From an uncultured Pirellulales bacterium (GTDB lineage Bacteria; Planctomycetota; Planctomycetia; Pirellulales; Lacipirellulaceae): a stretch of 17,329 nt of DNA. Below, piece by piece: positions 6,523 to 12,385 of this stretch. A model generated the notes under the pieces. That model was not told the origin of the DNA and made no database searches. It saw nothing but the letters and a program-made list of their open reading frames with translations. Position numbers and translations under genes: made by a program. The DNA is taken from positions 1 to 17,329 of the forward strand of contig CAMYJY010000041.1 in NCBI GenBank assembly GCA_947258835.1, given 5' to 3'. Positions within the stretch are counted from its first letter, which is position 1; every line of letters starts with the position of its first letter.

Positions 6523-8235
6523 ATGTCCCTCTTCAGCTCACTTCAGATGGCCAGTAATTCGCTGCAGGCGATGCAGATTGGCTTGCATGTGGTGGGGAAT
6601 AATATTGCCAACGCCAACACGCCGGGGTACGTGCGTGAAAGGGCCGTCTTTGTGCCCGCGCCCGTGCAGCAGGTGGGGGATCTTACGTTCGGCCTGGGTG
6701 TCGAGATTGCTGGCATCGTCCAGAGTATCGATCGCTTTGCCGAAAATCGTCTCCGCGATGCCAGCGGAGATCGGGCCAGTGCCGAGGCGCAGGAAAAAGC
6801 CTATCGCGACTTGGAGGTGATTCTCGCTTCGCTCAATGATGAATCAAGCATTACGGCACGACTGACAGATTTTTTTAACTCCATCCACGATATTACCATC
6901 GAACCGGAAAACGTCGCCGTGCGGGATTTGGCCATCAAGTCGGGCGAATTGGTGGCCGACTCGATCGGTGCGCTGGATCTCCGCGTGGCCGACGAGTTCG
7001 ACGATCTTGACGCACGCGTGGTCCAGGTGGCCGACGAAATCAATACGCTGGCTGAAGAAGTCCGCTTGCTCAATATCCGGATTGTGACTGTCGAGGCCGG
7101 CGGTGTGTCCGGCAGTGAGGCGGGCGCGCTACGGAGTCAGCGGAGCGTGGCCTTGCAGACGCTGGCGGAACTGACAGACATTACGGTCAACGAAACCGAG
7201 ACCGGCGCGACCAATGTGGCCATCAATGGTGAAATCCTGGTGTTTGATGGCAACCGGAGGGTGGTAGCGATCGAGCAGGGCGATGGCAGCGGGCGGATCG
7301 CATCGCAAATTGTTTATGAGGATGGCGGCGCTATCGTCCAGGCGGCCGGAGGTGAGCTGCAAGGTCTCTACGAAGCCCGCGATACCATCCTGGGCGGCTT
7401 CCTGACCGGCCTCGACGAATTTGCCCAAGCACTGACCTTTGAATTCAACAAAGTCTATTCCCAAGGGCAAGGGAAAGAAGGGTTTGATACGCTCACCAGT
7501 ACCTATCGTGTCGCGGATCCCGATGCCGCGTTGAATGCAGCCGGACTGACCTTTACTCCCGAAAATGGCAAATTCGATCTGATTGTACGGAACAAAAATA
7601 CGGGTATCTCGGAGCATCACACGATTACGATCGACTTAAATGGTACCGACGAAGAAACGACCTTGACCTCGCTGGTGGAAGCCATCGATGCGGTGAATGG
7701 TGTGTCGGCCATGGTCTCGCTGGACAACGAATTGGTGCTCACCAGCGATGCCAACGATATCGACTTCGCTTTTGAAAAAGATACCAGCGGCATCCTGGCC
7801 GCCCTGGGACTCAACACGTTTTTTACCGGCGCGACCGCCGCTACCATCGGAGTGAATCAGGTTTTGCTCGGCGGGGACTCACCCGGATCGCGATTCGCGG
7901 CCGGGCTTACGGGGGAGATTGGTGTCGACACGGGAAATGCTTTGCAGCTGATCGATTTGCAGGACAGCGGACTGGAGGATTTGGACGGCAACTCGATTTT
8001 GGGAATTTACGATGGACTGGTCAACGAGACGACGCGGGGGGCGACGATTACCACATCGGTTGCCGATGGGCTCCGCGTGTTTGAAGGGACGTTGCTGGCC
8101 GATGCACAGTCCATCAGTGGGGTCAATTTAGACGAAGAAGCCATTGATATGATTCAGCTGCAACGCGCTTACCAAGCCTCCGCCCGCTTTGTCAGTACGT
8201 TGACAGACCTCCTGGATATATTGGTGAATTTGTAA
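6523..8235 (+). CDS. flgK: Flagellar hook-filament junction protein FlgK
   Basis: FlgK (HAP1) caps the hook and joins it to FlgL and the filament. The 570-residue protein starts MSLFSSLQMASNSLQAMQIG then LHVVGNNIANANTPGYVRE, the conserved hook-family N-terminus, and ends VNLDEEAIDMIQLQRAYQAS then ARFVSTLTDLLDILVNL, the matching C-terminal coiled coil. Long helices fill residues about 80-240. Residues about 340-435 look like one flagellin_IN-type module (DLIVRNKNTG, TITIDLNGTDEETTLTSLVE, AIDAVNGVSAMV, LALGLNTFF-like end). No cysteine is seen. No purine-rich ribosome-binding site is present in front of the ATG because the upstream bases are CAACCCG repeats; the start is nevertheless fixed by the conserved N-terminus. 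flgL follows after 10 bases. Confidence 0.95.
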   Translation: MSLFSSLQMASNSLQAMQIGLHVVGNNIANANTPGYVRERAVFVPAPVQQVGDLTFGLGVEIAGIVQSIDRFAENRLRDASGDRASAEAQEKAYRDLEVILASLNDESSITARLTDFFNSIHDITIEPENVAVRDLAIKSGELVADSIGALDLRVADEFDDLDARVVQVADEINTLAEEVRLLNIRIVTVEAGGVSGSEAGALRSQRSVALQTLAELTDITVNETETGATNVAINGEILVFDGNRRVVAIEQGDGSGRIASQIVYEDGGAIVQAAGGELQGLYEARDTILGGFLTGLDEFAQALTFEFNKVYSQGQGKEGFDTLTSTYRVADPDAALNAAGLTFTPENGKFDLIVRNKNTGISEHHTITIDLNGTDEETTLTSLVEAIDAVNGVSAMVSLDNELVLTSDANDIDFAFEKDTSGILAALGLNTFFTGATAATIGVNQVLLGGDSPGSRFAAGLTGEIGVDTGNALQLIDLQDSGLEDLDGNSILGIYDGLVNETTRGATITTSVADGLRVFEGTLLADAQSISGVNLDEEAIDMIQLQRAYQASARFVSTLTDLLDILVNL

Positions 8236-8245
8236 GAGAGCCATC

Positions 8246-10801
8246 ATGTCCAACATCATTCCCATTCCCTCCACACGCATTCCCGGGTTGCTCATGCGGC
8301 AACGGCTGACCGAGCAGTATCAAGCGGATCAGCTGGATTTGTTTCGTCTGCAGGAGCAGCTGAGTACCGGGCAGCGGATTGTGCTGCCGAGCCAAGATGC
8401 CCCGGCCGCGCTGCGGGCCGTTTCCTTGCAACGGCTGCTGAAGCAGAAAGGTCAGCTGGAGACCAATGTCCAAAGTGGCTTGCGGTTTTTGGCCAGTACC
8501 GACAACGCCCTCCCGGATGTGGCCGCGCAGCTCAGCGATATCAAGGCGTCCACCCTCAATGTGGTGGATACGGTGGCTACCCAGCAGCAACGCGACGCGG
8601 CGATTAATGAAATCAACAACGCCCTGCAATCCTTGGTGGCGCTCGGAAATCGCAAATTCAACGGCCGCCATATTTTTGCCGGTTCGCAAACCAACCAACA
8701 GCCCTACGATTTTGTGGATGACTACGTGGTGTACCACGGGGATGATCGCAGTATCCGCAGCTTCTCGGATCTGGGCCTGCTGTTTACTTCCAACGCGACC
8801 GGCCAGGACGTGTTCGGTGGGGTTTCCGCGGCGGTCGAGGGCTCCGTCGACCTGAATCCAGAACTCCGCGCGGACACGCTGCTCAGTAGTTTACGCGGCG
8901 GCCGCGGCATTCAGCCCAATGGTGCCCTGGAGATTGTCGATGCCGTTTCCGGCGAGACTTCCATCGTGGACATTAGCACGGCCTCGACCGTGGGAGATGT
9001 CGCGCGGCTGATTGAAGACAATCCACCCTCCGGGATAACCATGGATGTCTCCATTATCGGGACAGGACTTACGCTGGAGCTGAGCAGTGGCAATCTCGTG
9101 ATCCGTGAAGTGGGGACGGGCATCACCGCGCGCGAGCTGGGGCTGCTCACGCCGCCCAGTCCCCTGAATACTGTCACGGGAGAAGATCTGGATCCGGTGT
9201 TGCTCAAGACCACCCGCCTGGAGGATATCTTGGGCACGAAGGCCCGGGCCACGCTGAAATCCGTCGGCAACAATAACGATATTTTGATCGAAGCCAGCCA
9301 GAACGGCACCGCCCTGGATGGCGTCACCATCGAGGTGGTCGATGGGGGAGATTTGGGGCCCACGGCCAACGTCAGTTACGATGCGTTCTCCCAGACACTC
9401 ACCATTGAAGTGGACGACACGGGCGATACCAATGCCATCCACGTGGTGGACGCCATCGAGGCCGAAGGGACCTTTCGGGCCGCATTGGATCAGGTCGATT
9501 CCTCCAACCTGCTCACCGCCGGTACGGGGGCCGTGGAGATCGGAAGCACCGCGCTCACCGCCGGCGGAAGTGGTACGATCTTGGATCAAACTTCCGGGTT
9601 CCGCGTGGTGAATGGCGGGACCACGCTGGATATCTCCGTGGCCACCGCCGAAACCGTGGAGGATTTGCTGAATATCTTGAACGATGCAGAGATGGGATTG
9701 TTGGCCGAGATCAATACGGCAGGCAATGGCATCAACGTCCGCTCACGTCTGAGTGGTAGTGATTTTCAGATTGGTGAAGTGGGCGGTGGTACCACGGCCG
9801 CCCAGCTAGGCCTGCGGACCTCTGGCACCGACACGCTGCTCAGCGCTTTGAATTTTGGAGCCGGTGTATCAAATTCAGAGTCACTCATCACGAGTCTGGA
9901 GCAAGTGAGCCTCGATATCACCGCCAGCGATGCGCAAACATTCAATGTCGATCTCACCGGCATTGCCACCGTGCCGGATGCCATCAACGCCATCAATCTG
10001 GCGGCCGCCGCGCTGCCGGTAAGTGTTGTGGCCCAATTGGATGCCACCAGCGGAGGGATCCTTCTTACCGATAATGCCGAAGGCGCTGGGAGGCTGAATA
10101 TCGCCCAAAATGGTGGCCCCAATGCCTTCGCGACAGGAATCCCCGTTACCGTACCGACGGCCGACTTGAGGATTACTGCCGCGGATGGCCAGTCTTTTAG
10201 TGTGGATATCGCCGCTGCCCAAACCATTGGCGACGTGCTCGATCGCATCAATAACGATACCGGCAATATCGGACTGGTCACCGCCCAACTGGCGGCCACG
10301 GGAAATGGCATCGAGTTGGTGGATACCAGCGGTGGCGCGGGCTCGCTGGTGGTCACCAGCCTGCACAATAGTCCGGCGGCCGAGGCCTTGGGCCTGGTGG
10401 CCCCTGGAGAAACCTCGCAGGCCAGCACCACCGGTACGCTCACCGGCACCGACCGTCACTTCCTGGAAACCGACAGCGTATTCAATACGCTGATTCGCTT
10501 GCGAGATGCCTTGGCCAACGAGGACCAAGTCCAAATTGAACGCGCTGCCGCGGCCATCGATGGAGATATCGATCGCGTCACCTTTGCCCAAGCCGATGTG
10601 GGAGCCCGCTTCCAAGCCCTGCAGCTGAGCGAACAAAACCTGCAAGATGAAGTGATCCAATTGCGGGGGGCACTCTCTGAGGAAATTGACGCTGACTTGG
10701 TTCAGGTAATCTCTGACCTCACCGCGCGGCAGATTTCCTTGGAAGCCTCGCTCCGCGCCTCGGCCAATATCCTGCAGCTGACCCTGCTGAATTTTATCTA
10801 A
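8246..10801 (+). CDS. flgL: Flagellar hook-filament junction protein FlgL, enlarged by repeat modules
   Basis: FlgL (HAP3) joins FlgK to the flagellin filament. The conserved ends are present: residues 1-180 carry the flagellin-like helices (YQADQLDLFRLQEQLSTGQR, RKFNGRHIFAGSQTNQQPYD) and residues about 735-851 the C-terminal helices (FNTLIRLRDALAN, LQLSEQNLQDEVIQLRGALS, LRASANILQLTLLNF). Between them lies an insertion of about 550 residues, making the protein 851 long where many FlgL proteins are near 300. The insertion has flagellin_IN-like units at about 209-302, 446-527, 553-626 and 638-717 (pattern TLLSSLxGGxGI, then ITDxxG, then TVGDVxxxIN, then ending in LGL), plus one different module at about 344-412 (DILIEASQNGTALDGVTIEV). 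The same units occur in FliD downstream. AAGAGAG precedes ATG. Confidence 0.92.
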   Translation: MSNIIPIPSTRIPGLLMRQRLTEQYQADQLDLFRLQEQLSTGQRIVLPSQDAPAALRAVSLQRLLKQKGQLETNVQSGLRFLASTDNALPDVAAQLSDIKASTLNVVDTVATQQQRDAAINEINNALQSLVALGNRKFNGRHIFAGSQTNQQPYDFVDDYVVYHGDDRSIRSFSDLGLLFTSNATGQDVFGGVSAAVEGSVDLNPELRADTLLSSLRGGRGIQPNGALEIVDAVSGETSIVDISTASTVGDVARLIEDNPPSGITMDVSIIGTGLTLELSSGNLVIREVGTGITARELGLLTPPSPLNTVTGEDLDPVLLKTTRLEDILGTKARATLKSVGNNNDILIEASQNGTALDGVTIEVVDGGDLGPTANVSYDAFSQTLTIEVDDTGDTNAIHVVDAIEAEGTFRAALDQVDSSNLLTAGTGAVEIGSTALTAGGSGTILDQTSGFRVVNGGTTLDISVATAETVEDLLNILNDAEMGLLAEINTAGNGINVRSRLSGSDFQIGEVGGGTTAAQLGLRTSGTDTLLSALNFGAGVSNSESLITSLEQVSLDITASDAQTFNVDLTGIATVPDAINAINLAAAALPVSVVAQLDATSGGILLTDNAEGAGRLNIAQNGGPNAFATGIPVTVPTADLRITAADGQSFSVDIAAAQTIGDVLDRINNDTGNIGLVTAQLAATGNGIELVDTSGGAGSLVVTSLHNSPAAEALGLVAPGETSQASTTGTLTGTDRHFLETDSVFNTLIRLRDALANEDQVQIERAAAAIDGDIDRVTFAQADVGARFQALQLSEQNLQDEVIQLRGALSEEIDADLVQVISDLTARQISLEASLRASANILQLTLLNFI

Positions 10802-10934
10802 CGCTCAGTCTTTCCATTTTTTCTGGCTTTCCTAGTCCCCCAAGGTCGATACAGGCTCTAGCGAGGGTTTGGTGTGCGATAAGGCACCAGGCCCATGATA
10901 TGGATACGTCAGTTAAGCTAGGCTGGATAGGCCC

Positions 10935-11375
10935 ATGGACATCATCACGACACGATTTGGGACTTTGTCCGTGCAACCGGAAGACGAGTTGTTCTTCGCC
11001 CAAGGATTAATCGGATTGGAACATTGCCAGCGGTGGGTTGTCCTGTCCGATGGCAAGAATCCGGCCCTCGGTTGGCTCCAAAGCGTGGAGCAGGCCTACA
11101 TCGCCTTGGGCGTGGTTAGCCCCCGCAGGTTTGTGCCCGACTACCAACTCCGGGTCGACGCCAGGGATTTGCAGAGCTTGGAGTTGACCAACCACGGCGA
11201 CGCCGAAGTCGCTGTGATCGCCAGTCGCAACGAAGGCGGGCTGACCCTCAACCTGCGGGCCCCGCTCGTAATCGATGTTGCCCACCGCCGAGGCTGCCAA
11301 GTGGTAGCCAAAGATGCCCACCCCATACAATTCCCCCTCCAAACTGCCACCAACACCTGGAAAAAAACCGCCTAA
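10935..11375 (+). CDS. fliW: Flagellar assembly factor FliW
   Basis: FliW is a cytoplasmic protein that binds CsrA and, in Bacillus, also flagellin, so that CsrA represses flagellin translation only when free flagellin has accumulated. The 146-residue product begins MDIITTRFGTLSVQPEDELF then FAQGLIGLEHCQRWVVL, a typical FliW N-terminus, and contains PLGWLQS-like (ALGWLQSVEQAYIAL) and LNLRAPLVIDVAHRRGCQVV, the family C-terminal region. Length is normal. ATAGG stands a few bases before ATG. It is 133 bases after flgL and is followed by csrA, the classic fliW-csrA pairing next to flagellin. A dispersed repeat lies just beyond its stop. Confidence 0.94.
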   Translation: MDIITTRFGTLSVQPEDELFFAQGLIGLEHCQRWVVLSDGKNPALGWLQSVEQAYIALGVVSPRRFVPDYQLRVDARDLQSLELTNHGDAEVAVIASRNEGGLTLNLRAPLVIDVAHRRGCQVVAKDAHPIQFPLQTATNTWKKTA

Positions 11376-11384
11376 GGCAGTGCC

Positions 11385-11463
11385 GGGCGGCAGTGCCGCC
11401 GAACAATGCGAGCTGCCGCTCGGAGAGTATTGGCCCGCTCCCGTTGGTCGCTGGAGTTTAAAT
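11385..11463. repeat. Dispersed ~80-bp repeat, copy B
   Basis: This is the second copy of the element at 5142-5221, starting 9 bases after the fliW stop. The same two hairpins (GGCGGC/GCCGCC and CGAGC/GCTCG) are kept despite base changes in and around them, which hints that the folding matters. A more decayed third copy follows at about 11506-11551. Confidence 0.8.
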
Positions 11464-11505
11464 TACAAGTAGGAAGTGGCAAGGCCGCTTAGTAGCACAA
11501 ACTGG

Positions 11506-11551
11506 CGTGCGGAGGGGGTTGGGCTCGCTGCCGTGGGGTGGCTGAGTTTAC
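11506..11551. repeat. Diverged third copy of the dispersed repeat (partial)
   Basis: The stretch from GTGCGGAGGGGG to GGCTGAGTTTA aligns, with small gaps, to the second half of copies A and B (CGGAGAGTATTGG through CTGGAGTTTA). The match is clearly weaker than between A and B, so this may be an old copy; chance similarity is possible. Confidence 0.4.
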
Positions 11552-11620
11552 GCCAGAAATAAAGAATATTTACCGTTAACAGCGCAAGATGGTGAGCTTC
11601 ATTCACCAGACTAGGAGAGA

Positions 11621-11860
11621 GTGATGTTGGTTTTGTCGAGACAACGCGACGAGAGCATTATCATTGGCGACAATGTCGTGATCACCGTTGTCGATGTGCG
11701 GGGCGACAAGGTCAAACTGGGGATCGATGCCCCCAAAGAAATACCCGTCCATCGCCGTGAAGTCTATGAGGCCATCCAGCGGGAAAATCGGCAAGCAGCC
11801 CTCCTGAAGCCCGACGATGCGCAACTGCTCGGCCCGCAGGCCGAGTCGGCGGATTCCTAA
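11621..11860 (+). CDS. csrA: Carbon storage regulator CsrA (translational regulator)
   Basis: CsrA is a small dimeric RNA-binding protein that recognises GGA motifs in mRNA leaders and usually blocks translation. The 79-residue product has the full core: MLVLSRQRDESIIIGDNVVI, then VVDVRGDKVKLGIDAPKEIP and VHRREVYEAIQ. The RNA-contacting residues L4, R6 and the V42-H43-R44 segment are present. The C-terminal tail (residues about 57-79) is extended and acidic, which is common. AGGAGAG (about 11611-11617) is a strong ribosome-binding site. With FliW just upstream and the flagellin gene next downstream, the likely job is control of flagellin translation, as in Bacillus; this is inference from gene order. 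Confidence 0.97.
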   Translation: MMLVLSRQRDESIIIGDNVVITVVDVRGDKVKLGIDAPKEIPVHRREVYEAIQRENRQAALLKPDDAQLLGPQAESADS

Positions 11861-12073
11861 GCACTCCACGGCCAGCCTGCAGTCGCGGTTGTGCCGTCTG
11901 TAGGGATCGGCCACGCCCTGGCAAATTCGCCCCAGGCAGCCCGCCGTCGCCTGCCAGGCAATCTTCTCCTCCGGCCGCTGCCGGAAACCCTTCCAACTAT
12001 AGCGCTCATAGCGATTAGTTGTCTCATTTCCGAATAGGGAAGAAATTTCGCTAGCATTTTCGCCTCTTCGCCC

Positions 12074-12102
12074 TAAAGCACCCATTTTTACCAGGTCGAT
12101 AA
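12074..12102 (+). promoter_or_regulatory. Possible sigma-28 (FliA) promoter for flagellin
   Basis: TAAAG begins at 12074 and GTCGATAA lies at 12095-12102, against a consensus of TAAA-N15-GCCGATAA. Seven of the eight -10 bases match, but the spacer is 17 rather than 15. The same GTCGATAA occurs upstream of fliD. Flagellin and cap genes are typical late, FliA-dependent genes. Confidence 0.35.
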
Positions 12103-12171
12103 CTGGCATAGACAGTCGACCAGCCGGACAAAGCGTATTTTTATTGCGCACTGCAAGGTTCTTGTCCTAGA

Positions 12172-12202
12172 GTTGATCAATCGGAATCCTCCGATTCTCA
12201 AC
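12172..12202 (+). promoter_or_regulatory. Stem-loop in the flagellin leader
   Basis: GTTGA (12172-12176) pairs with TCAAC (12198-12202) and AATCGGA (12179-12185) pairs with TCCGATT (12190-12196) around the loop ATCC, with a small internal loop between the two stems. The total of 12 pairs is well beyond what neighbouring sequence offers. A GGA sits next to the loop, but within the stem rather than in the loop where CsrA usually binds. Confidence 0.5.
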
Positions 12203-12339
12203 ATGCGGGACGGGAAGAATGGATGCCAAGGCCGTCAGTAGAAGATTAAGACAACGGTGAAAGTTCGTCTGCGGGTGAGTACCCCCGGCGCCGTGTAAAC
12301 AACTGTGACAGGCCGGAGTCGAAGTAGACTCCCCAACAT

Positions 12340-12368
12340 CCGGTCTTCCGAAGAAAACTGGTTTTTTT
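12340..12368 (+). promoter_or_regulatory. Possible attenuator hairpin before flagellin
   Basis: CCGGT (12340-12344) pairs with ACTGG (12357-12361) with one G-U pair, enclosing a short CTT/AAG stem, and is followed by seven T's (12362-12368). It lies 17 bases before the flagellin ATG. It looks like a weak intrinsic terminator. TCCGG here could alternatively pair with CCGGA at 12313-12317, which would compete with the hairpin at 12315-12332. Confidence 0.35.
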
Positions 12369-12385
12369 ATTAGGGGCTATTTACG

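Larger units (their letters stand above)
11861..12385 (+). promoter_or_regulatory. Long non-coding region and structured leader of the flagellin gene
   Basis: There is no convincing gene in these 525 bases. The first part (11861-12000) is GC-rich with weak hairpins. A sigma-28-like -10 (GTCGATAA) lies at 12095-12102. The rest would be a 280-base leader with several stem-loops: 12172-12202, GGGT/ACCC at 12273-12284, GGAGTC/GACTCC at 12315-12332, and a hairpin with a T-run at 12340-12368. Five GGA triplets (12183, 12208, 12213, 12221, 12315) are possible CsrA contacts; AATGGATG at 12219-12225 resembles the CsrA core best. The ribosome-binding site AGGGGC (12372-12377) itself contains no GGA. 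Confidence 0.55.

Noticed and set aside
11603..12151. 182-codon - strand frame over csrA and the flagellin leader
   Set aside because: It covers the whole of csrA in antisense. The part outside csrA (11861-12000) has some protein-like look on the - strand but no family that I recognise.
12203..12340. Cyclic-di-GMP riboswitch in the flagellin leader
   Set aside because: The conserved GEMM core sequences and tetraloop receptor pattern are not present; only unrelated small hairpins are seen.
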